A DNA stretch of 22,474 nt from Spirochaetales bacterium UBA6872 (GCA_002452215.1 DKCO01000044.1:1-22474), one strand, 5' to 3'; shown: positions 6,423 through 16,234, numbered from the stretch's first letter. Notes: generated from the sequence alone by a model not told the origin. Numbers and translations are program-made.

Positions 6423-9400
6423 CTACTCTTCATCTTGAGGAGTGTCCATACCGACATCAACTCCCACAGTCTTCATATCTGCTAAATCCTCTACATCCAA
6501 ATCATCCTCGACAAAAGCTTCAGGCTTTCTTTCCTTTCTTGCTCTATCGACTTCCTTCTGGAGTTCGAGAAGCTTCTCATCCTCTTCAAGGTGAACTGTC
6601 CTGTACTTCTTGAGTCCTGTACCAGCAGGAATAAGATGTCCAATAATGACATTCTCCTTGAGACCTCTAAGCTCATCCTTTTTACCAGCTATTGCGGCAT
6701 TAGTCAATACTCTAGTAGTTGACAGGAACGATGCAGCAGAGATAAATGATTCAACAGTCAATGCTGCATCCGATACTCCTTGCAATACAGGCCTTCCGAT
6801 TGCAGGAGTAAGGCCTTTTGCTCTTACTTCAGCATTTACTTTGTCAAACAAGTGCTTATCGACTTTTTGCATCTTGATAAAGTCTGTATCGCCAGCTCTC
6901 AAGACCTCAACTTTCTTCAGCATCTGTCTGATGATGATTCCAAGGTGCTTTTCGTTGATTTCTACGCCTTGCATTCTGTAGACTTTTTGGATCTCATTTA
7001 CAAGGAATGAGAGAACAGCATTCTCACCAAGGACATCCAATACTTCCCTTGAAGTAACAGGCTCATCGCAAAGAGGGTCTCCAGCTTTAACTTCATCTCC
7101 CTCACGCACCAAGAGGATTGCATCCTTTGTATATACTTTGTGTGGATGCAAAGAACCAAATGCATCTTCTATTGTTACAGTAGTTGATCCACTGTTGGAA
7201 GAAGAGACCTGAACGCTCTTTACCATACCGCTTACTCTTGAAAGGATAATAGGATTAACCTTGTTAGAGGATGCAACCTTTCCATGACGAGCCTCAAAGA
7301 GTGCATCGACTTGTGGAAGACCTCCAGCAATATCCTGGGTTGTAGTGCTATCTTTCGATACTCTCGCAATAATATCACCAGCCTCAACTACTTCCCCTTT
7401 CTCTCTGACAAGCATATATGCTCCGCCAGGAATCTGGTAGCTATTTGTATCTCCAGAGTCTGTCTTGATTATTACTGTAGGCCTAAAAGATCCAAGATGC
7501 GCACTAGGCACAACCATGATATCAACCTCTCCGGCCTCATTGAACATCTTTCTATATGTCTTGTCTTCTACGAAATCGCTCATATCCTCAACGACACCAG
7601 ACTCTTCAGCTATTATAGGATCAGAGAATGGGTCGAATGTGATTATGTCTGTATCACTTGATACGACATCTCCTTCTGATACGAATAGCTCGGAGCCTGC
7701 TGGTACTGGATATTCGGCTGTAGAGCCAACAACAAACGTCCTCCCATTAGCTATATAGAGTCTTCCGTTATATGATGCATCAACCTCAGACCCATCATTC
7801 GCAATATAAAGAGGATATCCCTTACCGACAGCAGAACCATTTTCCACTAAGAGTTTCGAATACTTTCCTGTGACTTCCTCTAATACTCTTGTTATAGAGA
7901 TATGACCCTTTCTTGGGAAAAGCTTCTGACCACGCTTGTTTTCTATGATAAGTCCTTTTAGTGCACTTATAATCACAGGATAAGCAAACGAAAGCTTGTT
8001 TTCCTTTGTTGAGGTTGAAGCTGTACCACCGACATGGAATGTTCTCATAGTAAGCTGGGTACCTGGCTGTCCAATCGATTGAGCTGCAATGATTCCAACA
8101 GCCTCACCTATCTCTACAGTTCTATTGGTTGCAAGGTTTCTTCCATAGCACTTTCGGCATACACCGTGTTCGCTTTCACATGTCAATACAGTTCTCAAGA
8201 GAACCTTTTCGACACCTGATGCCTCAATCCTCTCCGCTGTTTCGTCATCAATCTCTTCATTAGCCTTAGCAAGAACAATTGATTTGCCATTCTCATCCTT
8301 CAAGAATGGATGATATACATCCTCTACAGGACATGACCCAACTATTCTTGATGCAAGCGATTCGACAACATTGTCACCATCTTTGACAGCAGATGTCCAA
8401 ATACCATTGATTGTATGGCAATCATCTTCTGAAACAACAACATCTTGAGCAACATCAACAAGTTTCCTTGTAAGATATCCAGCCTTTGCTGTCTTCAATG
8501 CTGTATCTGTAAGTCCCTTTCTAGCACCATTTGATGAGATGAAGAATTCCATGATGGAAAGACCTTCCTTGAAGTTTGACTTTACAGGAACGTCAATAAC
8601 CTTTCCATTAGGCTTCGTCATCAAGCCTCTCATTGCACCAAGCTGTCTAATCTGAGTCTTGGAGCCTCTAGCGCCTGAGTCTGCCATCATAAACAGTGGA
8701 TTGAATCCGTGCTGGCTCTTCTTCAACTCATCCATAAGAACGTTTGTAAGCTTCTCGTTAGTCTCTGTCCAAACTTCAATTACTCTGTTGTACCTTTCTT
8801 CCTGAGTAATCTGACCATCATGGAATTGCTTTGAAACAACTGCCTGCTTCTCATTAGCTTCCTCGATGATCTCAGCTTTTTCTTCAGGGACAATCATGTC
8901 AGACAAACCAATCGTAGCACCAAAGATTGTTGCATACTTGAATCCAAGGTCCTTTACAGAATCCAAAAGTTCAACAGCCACAGATGGCTTTCTATTCTTT
9001 ATTGTAGCACCAATAAGCTTCTTCAATTGCTTATCACCTAAGCAATAGTTCTGATATGCAATGCCAACTGGGATAGAAGAATTGAAGATAATCCTTCCTG
9101 GTGTTGTCTCAATCCACTTCTTTCCGTCAGCTATCTCTACATTGCCCTTTTCATCGACAACTTCAAGACCCTCTTTTAGTCGATAATAAATCTTCTCATT
9201 ATAGGAAATTGCTTTATTATCGATTGCAGATTCGATTTCAGCAATTGACTCAAAGTGCTTTCGCTTCTCGCCTCTATCGAGATCTGTTCTTTCCTTGGTC
9301 AAGTAATAAATACCCAAGACCATATCCTGTGAAGGGAATGCAATAGGCTTTCCATTTGCAGGGTCAAGAAGGTTTGTTGTAGAGAGCATCAATGTCCAGC

Positions 9401-10817
9401 ATTCCAGCTGAGCTGCCTGTGTAAGTGGCACATGGATAGCCATCTGGTCACCATCAAAGTCAGCATTGAATGCATGACAAACAAGAGGATGGAGCTTCAA
9501 TGCTTTTCCTTCAACAAGAACTGGTTCAAATGCTTGGATTCCAAGTCTGTGAAGAGTCGGTGCTCTGTTGAGCATAACTGGATGCTCTTTTACGACATCA
9601 TCAAGGATAGACCAGACCTCAGGAGCTTCTTGCTCAACAAGATTTTTTGCTCTCTTGATATTCTGAGCAATATCGTCTTGCACAAGCTTGCGCATGATGA
9701 ATGGCTTATAAAGCTCAAGCGCCATCTTTGATGGGACACCGCACTGATGCATTCTCAACTCTGGACCAACAACGATAACAGAACGACCTGAATAGTCTAC
9801 ACGCTTACCAAGAAGGTTCTGTCTGAATCGTCCTTGCTTTCCCTTAAGAACATCTGACAAAGACTTGAGATCTCTCTTCGATGAGCCTTTTGTAGGATTA
9901 GCTGTCTTGGAATTATCGAACAGAGAATCGACAGCCTCCTGAAGCATCCTCTTTTCATTTCTGATAATGATATCAGGAGCTTGAATCTGGATAAGACGAG
10001 AAAGCCTGTTGTTTCTGTTGATAACTCTTCTGTAAAGTTCATTTAAGTCTGTTGTTGCAAACCTTCCTCCATCAAGTTGAACCATTGGTCTCAAATCTGG
10101 TGGGATAACAGGAATAACCTTTAGAATCATCCACTCTGGCTTATTACCCGATTTCAAGAAGTCCTCGCAATAGCGAATCCTCGAAAGAAGCTTGTTATCA
10201 ATCTTGTTGTTTGCTTCCTCTTTCTTTGAAAGCTCATATCGCAAACTCTCAGAAAGAGTCTCCAAATCCAAGTCCTTCAAAAGATCATAGATAGCTTCAG
10301 CACCCATTCCAGCCTTGAAAGAATCGCCATACTTATCATAAGCAGCATAGTACTCATCCTCTGTAAGAACTTGGTTAAGCCTTAAATCTGTATCTTGGCC
10401 TGGATCTGTAACAACATACTTCTCATAGCTGAGAATCTCCATCAATTCAGAGCGTTTTATATCCAAAAGATAGCTCATTATCGATGGTGTTGATCTATAG
10501 AACCAAATATGAGCAACAGGAGCTGCAAGTGTTATATGCCCTATTCTCTCACGACGAACCTTCGTATCAGTAACTTCTACTCCGCATCTGTCGCAAACAA
10601 CTCCTTTGTATCTGTTTGATTTGAACTTTCCGCACCAGCATTCCCATGCCTTAGTAGTACCGAAAATCCTCTCACAGAATAGACCATCTCTTTCTGGGCG
10701 AAGAGAACGGTAATTTATTGTCTCTGGCTTCTTAACTTCCCCATAGGACCAGGCAAGAATCTGCTCTGGAGACGCCAGCTTAATCCTAATTGAGCTAAAA
10801 TCCTGAATTTCTTTCAT
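6423..10817 (-). CDS. rpoC: DNA-directed RNA polymerase subunit beta'
   Basis: 1464 aa, the clamp and catalytic subunit of RNA polymerase. The N-terminal zinc site is CWCGKFK...CDRCGVEV, and the active-site NADFDGDQM puts the magnesium-binding Asp residues at 453, 455 and 457. The second zinc site uses the Cys of EDDCHTI and the CESEHGVCRKCYGRN cluster. The bridge and trigger-helix region (MMADSGARGSKTQIRQLGAMRGLM, shown here only as a landmark: SGARGSKTQIRQL) is intact, and the C-terminus is acidic (VEDDLDVEDLADMKT), as is common. The start MKEIQDFSSI has AGGAGG upstream overlapping the rpoB stop, and the gap to rpoB is 14 bases, so the two are translated from one message. Confidence 0.98.
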   Translation of the reverse strand: MKEIQDFSSIRIKLASPEQILAWSYGEVKKPETINYRSLRPERDGLFCERIFGTTKAWECWCGKFKSNRYKGVVCDRCGVEVTDTKVRRERIGHITLAAPVAHIWFYRSTPSIMSYLLDIKRSELMEILSYEKYVVTDPGQDTDLRLNQVLTEDEYYAAYDKYGDSFKAGMGAEAIYDLLKDLDLETLSESLRYELSKKEEANNKIDNKLLSRIRYCEDFLKSGNKPEWMILKVIPVIPPDLRPMVQLDGGRFATTDLNELYRRVINRNNRLSRLIQIQAPDIIIRNEKRMLQEAVDSLFDNSKTANPTKGSSKRDLKSLSDVLKGKQGRFRQNLLGKRVDYSGRSVIVVGPELRMHQCGVPSKMALELYKPFIMRKLVQDDIAQNIKRAKNLVEQEAPEVWSILDDVVKEHPVMLNRAPTLHRLGIQAFEPVLVEGKALKLHPLVCHAFNADFDGDQMAIHVPLTQAAQLECWTLMLSTTNLLDPANGKPIAFPSQDMVLGIYYLTKERTDLDRGEKRKHFESIAEIESAIDNKAISYNEKIYYRLKEGLEVVDEKGNVEIADGKKWIETTPGRIIFNSSIPVGIAYQNYCLGDKQLKKLIGATIKNRKPSVAVELLDSVKDLGFKYATIFGATIGLSDMIVPEEKAEIIEEANEKQAVVSKQFHDGQITQEERYNRVIEVWTETNEKLTNVLMDELKKSQHGFNPLFMMADSGARGSKTQIRQLGAMRGLMTKPNGKVIDVPVKSNFKEGLSIMEFFISSNGARKGLTDTALKTAKAGYLTRKLVDVAQDVVVSEDDCHTINGIWTSAVKDGDNVVESLASRIVGSCPVEDVYHPFLKDENGKSIVLAKANEEIDDETAERIEASGVEKVLLRTVLTCESEHGVCRKCYGRNLATNRTVEIGEAVGIIAAQSIGQPGTQLTMRTFHVGGTASTSTKENKLSFAYPVIISALKGLIIENKRGQKLFPRKGHISITRVLEEVTGKYSKLLVENGSAVGKGYPLYIANDGSEVDASYNGRLYIANGRTFVVGSTAEYPVPAGSELFVSEGDVVSSDTDIITFDPFSDPIIAEESGVVEDMSDFVEDKTYRKMFNEAGEVDIMVVPSAHLGSFRPTVIIKTDSGDTNSYQIPGGAYMLVREKGEVVEAGDIIARVSKDSTTTQDIAGGLPQVDALFEARHGKVASSNKVNPIILSRVSGMVKSVQVSSSNSGSTTVTIEDAFGSLHPHKVYTKDAILLVREGDEVKAGDPLCDEPVTSREVLDVLGENAVLSFLVNEIQKVYRMQGVEINEKHLGIIIRQMLKKVEVLRAGDTDFIKMQKVDKHLFDKVNAEVRAKGLTPAIGRPVLQGVSDAALTVESFISAASFLSTTRVLTNAAIAGKKDELRGLKENVIIGHLIPAGTGLKKYRTVHLEEDEKLLELQKEVDRARKERKPEAFVEDDLDVEDLADMKTVGVDVGMDTPQDEE

Positions 10818-10831
10818 CCGATTCCTTCCTC

Positions 10832-13800
10832 CTAGAAAGTTCCCTTTTCTTTCTTTTGAATCAATTCCTCATCACGTTCTGTGAGCGGAACCTGCTTTTC
10901 ATTTTCATCATAGACTGAGATATCCAACGCCAATCCTCTGATCTCTTGCACCAATACGTTGAATGCCTCAGGCATTGATGCTGTTTGCGTAGACTCACCC
11001 TTTACAATAGACTCATAAATTTGAACTCTGCCCTTCATGTCATCAGACTTGATTGTCAACAGCTCTTGGAGTGTATTTGCTGCACCATAAGCCTCGAATG
11101 CCCAAACTTCCATCTCTCCAAGTCTCTGTCCACCAAACATAGCCTTTCCGCCAAGCGGTTGTTGAGTAACAAGCGAATAAGGTCCAGTAGATCTTGCATG
11201 CATCTTGTCATCAACAAGGTGATGAAGCTTCAAGTAGTATATGTATCCACAGAATACTGGGTTAACGAATGGCACTCCTGTTCGTCCATCATAGAGCGTA
11301 ATCTTGCTATTTTTCGGAAGACCTGCTTCCTCCATCTCTTTTTCGATTTGCTCCATCGATGCAGACTGGAAGACTGGAGTCTTGTACCACTTGTCATTCT
11401 TTACAGCTGCCCAACCAAGCTGAGTTTCCATAAGCTGACCAATGTTCATTCGGGATGGAACACCAAGAGGGTTCAAGCAAACATCCAACGGTGTGCCATC
11501 TTCCATGTATGGCATGTCCTCTTCTGGCAAAACACGCGACACAACACCTTTGTTTCCATGTCTTCCGGCCATCTTGTCACCCTGCTTGAGCTTTCTCTTA
11601 GTCGCAATCAAAACCTTGATTGTTTGCTCAACACCTGGTTGCAATTCGTCTTTATCGCTTTTTCTTAATCTCTGGATATCAATTACCGTTCCTTCTGTTC
11701 CATGTGGGACTTTCAAGGAACTATCTCTCACTTCCTTAGCTTTCTCGCCGAAGATAGAATTCAAAAGCCTTACCTCTGGAGTCGCATCAGCCTCTGATTT
11801 TGGAGTAACCTTACCAACAAGAATATTTCCAGGTCTGACATATGTACCTATACATACAATTCCTTCTGCATCCAAATGCTCCAAAAGTCTATCCGATGTA
11901 TTAGGTATATCACGTGTAAGTCTCTCTGGCCCAAGCTTGGTTTCTCGGATATCGATAGAGAATTCCTTTATATGGATTGAAGTATAGATGTCTTCTCTTA
12001 CAACTCTCTCCGAGATAAGGACAGCATCCTCGTAATTGTAGCCATTCCAAGGAACAAAACCAACCAAAATGTTTCTTCCAAGGGCAAGTTCTCCATTTTG
12101 TGTTGCTGGACCATCTGCAAGAACATCGCCCTGCTCAACATGGTCTCCAACATTCACAATTGGTTTTTGGTTCATGCAACTGTCCTGGTTTGTCCTCTCG
12201 AACTTATGAACCTCATATGAATCCATCTCGCCTTCAATCTCTGGATTGTCTGGCTCAATTTTTATAATTGTAGAAGAGACATATTTCACAATGCCAGCTC
12301 TCTTTGCTTTGATCAGGACTCCAGAGTCATAAGCTGTTCTTTGTTCCATTCCAGTACCAACACGAGGAGCCTCCGGGAAGACAAGCGGAACTGCTTGCCT
12401 TTGCATGTTTGATCCCATCAGCGCACGGTTTGCATCATCATGCTCCAAGAAAGGAATTAGAGATGTAGCAACAGACACAACTTGCTTTGGAGATACATCC
12501 ATCCACTGGATTTCCTCAGGTCTAGCTGTAGAATAGTCACCCTTGCTTCTTACAGATATTTCTTGTTCCAAGAAGTGCCCATCTGGACCGATTTTAGCAT
12601 TTCCTTGAGCAATAGTTGCTCTTTCTTCATCATTTGCATCGAGATATTTTACCTCGTTTGTAACAACTCCATTGACAACTTTTCTGTATGGTGTCTCCAA
12701 AAAGCCGTATTCATTTATATGAGCATAGTTTGCAAGAGATAGAATAAGACCAATGTTTGAGCCTTCAGGAGTCTCGATAGGACATATTCTTCCATAGTGT
12801 GTATAGTGTACGTCTCTGACTTCGTAGATAGCTCTTGCAGATGATCTTGAAAGACCTCCCTTAGGACCTAATGCAGATACTCTTCTTTTGTGCGTAAGCT
12901 CTGCAAGCGGATTGACCTGATCCATGAACTGGGAAAGCTGAGAAGAGCCAAAGAACTCCCTGATTGCACCAACTATAGGCTTGATCGATATTATCTCTTG
13001 TGGCTTTATATCATCATCAGCGATATTCATCTTCTCTCTTGCTGTCTTTGCCATTCTAGCAAAAGCGTCAGAGATGTTGTTTTGCAAAAGCTCTCCTACT
13101 GTTCTTACTCGTCTGTTGCCAAGAGCATCGATATCGTCTTCTTTTATCTGTCCATTACAAAATTGGATCAAACAAGAAACAGTATTGACAACATCGGTTG
13201 GAACCAACGATGTCTTTGTCTCATATTTGTCCTCATCCATTGAGTAGAACTTCTTATTGAGCTTATGTCTACCGATATCTGAAAGCTCAAATCCTCTTGC
13301 ATTAAGGAAGAACTCTTGGAAATAAGCGATAATTCTCTTTGGATCCGGGAATGTCTTCAAGTTCTGAGGAAGAGAGTTCTTGCATGCTTCAACTATGCAT
13401 CCTATGTATTGATTCTGGAACTCCTCTCCTTCCTCATGCCTATATGCAGGACAGAAGACTCTCTCTTTCTTCAATGTCTTCAAAACAGCCATCGATGGAA
13501 CATCCAAATCCTTTGCATTGGTATCAACAACCTGGATTTCCTTTATTCCTTTATCGTTAAGTTCTGCAAGTTCGTTGATTCCGAGCTCATCACCAGCGCA
13601 AAAGATGATCTCCCCTTCTTCGTCTTTGATGTCTTGGAACGAAAAATAGTGCACACTTTCTTCAAGGTTGTCAGTAGGTACAGTCTTTGATTGATAGAAA
13701 GAAGAAACGATTTTGTCTCTCGTATCGATCCCGAGTACTCTCATAAAGAAAGTAACTAAGAATGGCTTCTTTCCAAATGAAACCTGTATTATGTTGTTTA

Positions 13801-14419
13801 CTTTCTTTCTTTCGTTTGCAGCTGAATTCTCGCTCTTCTTGTCTGTTTTCTCATTCTTTCTCGCAAGAACGAATTCCAACTTTGTTCCTGCATATGGATA
13901 TAGTGTTCCATAGTAGAGTGACGAAGCGTCATTCTTCTTACCTTCCTTGAAAACAACTCCAGGAGAACGAACAATCTGAGAAACAATTACACGCTCAGCT
14001 CCATTTATAATGAAAGTACCACGATCTGTCATCAACGGGAAATCACCGAAAAAGATCTCTTTCTCTATGATTCCTCCATTCTTTGTTTCGAGAGCAACCT
14101 TAGCCTTTACTGGAACACCGTAGGTTCTTCCTTTCTTCTTGCATTCAGACTCTGAGTACTTGATCCCATCCATGTCGACTGAATATCCACCATATGTAAC
14201 AGACATATCCTCATTTGGCGATACGATTGGGAAAGTCGACTGAAACACATTCTCCAGTCCGTATGCAGGATCAGGACACTCACCTTCGAGAACCTTATCA
14301 AGCTGCAGGAATTTTTTGTAAGATTCGGTTTGAATACCAATGAGATCAGGAAGTTTACATACTTCTGGGAGCTCCGAACCGATATCAACTCTCTTAATAG
14401 CTTTACCGTTGCCGGCCAT
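10832..14419 (-). CDS. rpoB: DNA-directed RNA polymerase subunit beta
   Basis: 1195 aa from the second of two adjacent ATG codons (14419). GGAGGT ends six bases before it, whereas the frame's upstream ATG at 14476 has no ribosome binding site and would add 19 atypical residues. Family landmarks are GSSQLSQFMDQVNPLAELTHKRR, split here as GSSQLSQFMDQ and NPLAELTHKRR, then HYGRICPIETPEGSNIGL, GHNKG-type GRHGNKGVVS, and KAMFGGQRLGEMEVWA. Two features are odd. The fork-loop-2 part of the rifampicin region reads ALGPKGGLSRSSARAIYEV, three residues longer than the usual ALGPGGLTRERAGFEV, and residue 515 (E. coli 531 equivalent) is Ser. A Lys/Glu/Asn-rich insertion is seen near residues 183-206. It lies downstream of rplL and two hairpins. 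Confidence 0.97.
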   Translation of the reverse strand: MAGNGKAIKRVDIGSELPEVCKLPDLIGIQTESYKKFLQLDKVLEGECPDPAYGLENVFQSTFPIVSPNEDMSVTYGGYSVDMDGIKYSESECKKKGRTYGVPVKAKVALETKNGGIIEKEIFFGDFPLMTDRGTFIINGAERVIVSQIVRSPGVVFKEGKKNDASSLYYGTLYPYAGTKLEFVLARKNEKTDKKSENSAANERKKVNNIIQVSFGKKPFLVTFFMRVLGIDTRDKIVSSFYQSKTVPTDNLEESVHYFSFQDIKDEEGEIIFCAGDELGINELAELNDKGIKEIQVVDTNAKDLDVPSMAVLKTLKKERVFCPAYRHEEGEEFQNQYIGCIVEACKNSLPQNLKTFPDPKRIIAYFQEFFLNARGFELSDIGRHKLNKKFYSMDEDKYETKTSLVPTDVVNTVSCLIQFCNGQIKEDDIDALGNRRVRTVGELLQNNISDAFARMAKTAREKMNIADDDIKPQEIISIKPIVGAIREFFGSSQLSQFMDQVNPLAELTHKRRVSALGPKGGLSRSSARAIYEVRDVHYTHYGRICPIETPEGSNIGLILSLANYAHINEYGFLETPYRKVVNGVVTNEVKYLDANDEERATIAQGNAKIGPDGHFLEQEISVRSKGDYSTARPEEIQWMDVSPKQVVSVATSLIPFLEHDDANRALMGSNMQRQAVPLVFPEAPRVGTGMEQRTAYDSGVLIKAKRAGIVKYVSSTIIKIEPDNPEIEGEMDSYEVHKFERTNQDSCMNQKPIVNVGDHVEQGDVLADGPATQNGELALGRNILVGFVPWNGYNYEDAVLISERVVREDIYTSIHIKEFSIDIRETKLGPERLTRDIPNTSDRLLEHLDAEGIVCIGTYVRPGNILVGKVTPKSEADATPEVRLLNSIFGEKAKEVRDSSLKVPHGTEGTVIDIQRLRKSDKDELQPGVEQTIKVLIATKRKLKQGDKMAGRHGNKGVVSRVLPEEDMPYMEDGTPLDVCLNPLGVPSRMNIGQLMETQLGWAAVKNDKWYKTPVFQSASMEQIEKEMEEAGLPKNSKITLYDGRTGVPFVNPVFCGYIYYLKLHHLVDDKMHARSTGPYSLVTQQPLGGKAMFGGQRLGEMEVWAFEAYGAANTLQELLTIKSDDMKGRVQIYESIVKGESTQTASMPEAFNVLVQEIRGLALDISVYDENEKQVPLTERDEELIQKKEKGTF

Positions 14420-14501
14420 CATTGTACCTCCATAAAGAGTGCTTTTTGCACTCTGAAGCAAATTGAGATGCTTCATTTTTATCGGGTTTCTTAAGACACG
14501 T

Positions 14502-14549
14502 TATGCCATCGGAATCCGATGGCATAGTTCCTGCCCCGTAAAGGGCAGG
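14502..14549 (-). promoter_or_regulatory. Paired hairpins in the rplL-rpoB gap
   Basis: In minus-strand order there is a 7-bp stem (CCTGCCC/GGGCAGG, 14530-14549) and then a perfect 11-bp stem (14502-14512 with 14516-14526) with a 3-base loop. Neither is followed by a T run. In E. coli the rplL-rpoB gap holds an attenuator and an RNase III cut site that set polymerase-to-ribosome ratios; these stems are in the same place and probably do a similar job. Confidence 0.6.
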
Positions 14550-14567
14550 TAGATATTGATTATGGTG

Positions 14568-14939
14568 TTATTTTACCTCAACAACACATCCAGCAGCCTC
14601 GAGCTTCTCTTTCATTGAAGCTGCTTCTTCTTTTGATACAGCTTCCTTGAGAACGCCACCAGCCTCACAAAGATCCTTTGCTTCCTTAAGACCAAGACCT
14701 GTCAAAGCTCTGACTTCCTTAATGCATGCAATCTTCTTTGATGCATCTACAGACTTGAGGACAACGTTGAACTCTGTCTGCTCTTCAGCTGCCTCAGCTG
14801 CAGGACCAGCTGCAGGACCAGCAACAGCAGTTGCTGCTGCAACAACACCAAACTTCTCTTCCATCATCTTGATGAGATCAGAGATCTCCATAACACTCAT
14901 GTTTGCGATGGATTCCAAAATTTCTTCTTTAGTAGCCAT
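14568..14939 (-). CDS. rplL: 50S ribosomal protein L7/L12
   Basis: 123 aa, the stalk protein that recruits translation GTPases to the 50S subunit. It has the N-terminal dimerisation segment (ATKEEILESIANMSVMEI), an Ala/Gly/Pro-rich flexible hinge (about residues 38-52, including repeated GPAA) and the C-terminal domain with VRALTGLGLKEAKDLCE. An AGGAG box sits before the ATG. The domain end is slightly unusual (EAAGCVVEVK and two extra Cys, in ACIKE and DLCEAG). It follows rplJ with a 62-base gap holding a hairpin, the standard L10-L12 pair. Confidence 0.97.
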   Translation of the reverse strand: MATKEEILESIANMSVMEISDLIKMMEEKFGVVAAATAVAGPAAGPAAEAAEEQTEFNVVLKSVDASKKIACIKEVRALTGLGLKEAKDLCEAGGVLKEAVSKEEAASMKEKLEAAGCVVEVK

Positions 14940-14966
14940 ATTATCTTCTCCTATTTTGATATTTTA

Positions 14967-15000
14967 ACGGTCTAGCAGGTTACGCGAAGACTAGGACCGT
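14967..15000 (-). promoter_or_regulatory. Hairpin between rplJ and rplL
   Basis: ACGGTC (14967-14972) pairs with GACCGT (14995-15000), and TAG/CTA extends the stem past a single bulged base. It starts next to the rplJ stop codon at 15002 and is followed by TTAAAATAT. It may tune rplL translation, since four or six copies of L12 are needed per L10, but that is inference. Confidence 0.45.
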
Positions 15001-15001
15001 A

Positions 15002-15526
15002 TTAGTTAGCTTCAGCAGAAGCACCACCCTTGGACTCGACGTATGCGAGCAAAGTTGCAGCAAGCTTCTGTACAGGTGCCTTCATTGTACCCATCAAAGA
15101 TGCAATGAGTTCCAACTTTGTTGGAAGTTTTGAAATAGCTTCAATCTGATCAGCTGTCAAGAGCTCTGAACCAAGCAAAGCGCCTTTGACTTGGACATTG
15201 ACTCCGTCTTTCGCAGCTGAAAAGAGAACCTTTGCTACTACATTAGCTGAATCACCTTTAACAAGAGCAACAGCTGTTGGTCCTACCATTTGGTCCTCTG
15301 CACCACCCTTATCAAGATTCTTCAATGCGATCTTTGCGTAGCGATTCTTGACGACTCTGTATGCAGCATCATCCTTTCTCAGGGACTTTCTGATATCTGT
15401 AATCTGCTCTACAGTCATTCCTCTATAATCTGTGAAGATGAATCCGTCATATCCTGCAAACTCTTCTTTGAGAGCTGCTACGGCATCTTCCTTAGCAGGG
15501 GTTACGTGTGCTTTGTATTCTGACAT
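15002..15526 (-). CDS. rplJ: 50S ribosomal protein L10
   Basis: 174 aa, the stalk base protein that anchors L7/L12 dimers to 23S rRNA. Recognisable parts are GFIFTDYRGMTVEQITDIRKSLR (landmark: TDYRGMTVEQ), the VVKNRYAKIAL segment, GPTAVALVKGD, and the C-terminal helix that binds L12. The start has AGGAGG six bases upstream, overlapping the rplA stop. In E. coli L10 with L12 represses this operon through the rplJ leader; here only 11 bases separate rplA and rplJ, so a separate leader is not possible, and regulation may work from the upstream rplK leader or from the rplJ-rplL hairpin. Confidence 0.96.
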   Translation of the reverse strand: MSEYKAHVTPAKEDAVAALKEEFAGYDGFIFTDYRGMTVEQITDIRKSLRKDDAAYRVVKNRYAKIALKNLDKGGAEDQMVGPTAVALVKGDSANVVAKVLFSAAKDGVNVQVKGALLGSELLTADQIEAISKLPTKLELIASLMGTMKAPVQKLAATLLAYVESKGGASAEAN

Positions 15527-15537
15527 CCTGTACCTCC

Positions 15538-16233
15538 TTAAGCATTGGTTGATGCAAGAGCATCTTTAACATCTACGCGAACACCAGGTCCCATAGTCGA
15601 AGAGAGAGAGATAGAAACAACAAAGTCACCTTTTGCGTCAGAAGGTCTTTTTCTGACAATCTCATCGATAACTGTTTTTGCGTTCTCAACAATCTTATCA
15701 GCATCCATGCTGACTTTACCGACTGCCAAATGCACAACACCTGTCTTATCGGAGCGGAACTCTGTCCTACCCTTGTTAAGTTCAGCGATTGCTTCTTTAA
15801 TCTCGTTTGTGACTGTATGAGTCTTTGGATTAGGCATGAGGCCTCTTCTTCCCAATATAGGTCCAAGTCTTCCTACATCCTTCATCATGTCTGGAGTTGC
15901 GACAGCAACATCGAAATCCATCCATCCGCCTCTTACTTTCTCAATAAGATCTGTATCGCCTACATATGCAGCTCCAGCGTCGATAGCTTCCTGAGCTTTG
16001 TCGCCCTTAGCAAATACAAGAATCTTCTTCTGTTCTGAGAACTGGTTAGGAAAAACAACAGTATCACGGACAGATTGGCTTTTCTTGAGAGTAAGCTTCA
16101 CAGCAAGCTCAACAGACTCTGTGAACTTTACAAATGAGCACTCCTTAACCAAAGCAGCTGCATCTGCCAAGCTGTATTCCTTGGTTCTGTCAACTTTCTT
16201 GACAGCTTCCTGGTATTTCTTGCCTCTTTTCAT
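15538..16233 (-). CDS. rplA: 50S ribosomal protein L1
   Basis: 231 aa, the L1-stalk protein involved in release of deacylated tRNA. Landmarks are MKRGKKYQEAVKKVD, FVKFTESVELAVKL, ILGRRGLMPNPKTHTVT and the RPSDAKGDFVVSISLSSTMGPG end. It begins one base after the rplK stop, inside a purine-rich stretch (GGTGGAGAAG) at the end of rplK that can serve as ribosome binding site, so the two are probably translationally coupled. L1 represses rplK-rplA in many bacteria by binding their leader RNA. Confidence 0.97.
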   Translation of the reverse strand: MKRGKKYQEAVKKVDRTKEYSLADAAALVKECSFVKFTESVELAVKLTLKKSQSVRDTVVFPNQFSEQKKILVFAKGDKAQEAIDAGAAYVGDTDLIEKVRGGWMDFDVAVATPDMMKDVGRLGPILGRRGLMPNPKTHTVTNEIKEAIAELNKGRTEFRSDKTGVVHLAVGKVSMDADKIVENAKTVIDEIVRKRPSDAKGDFVVSISLSSTMGPGVRVDVKDALASTNA

Positions 16234-16234
16234 C

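Noticed and set aside
10985..11987. Long plus-strand open frames opposite rpoB (227 and 181 codons)
   Set aside because: They are antisense to conserved rpoB coding sequence, have no family resemblance or ribosome binding site, and arise from its codon use.
14420..14476. Upstream rpoB start giving 19 more residues
   Set aside because: No ribosome binding site there, while GGAGGT precedes the ATG pair; the extra residues do not look like RpoB.
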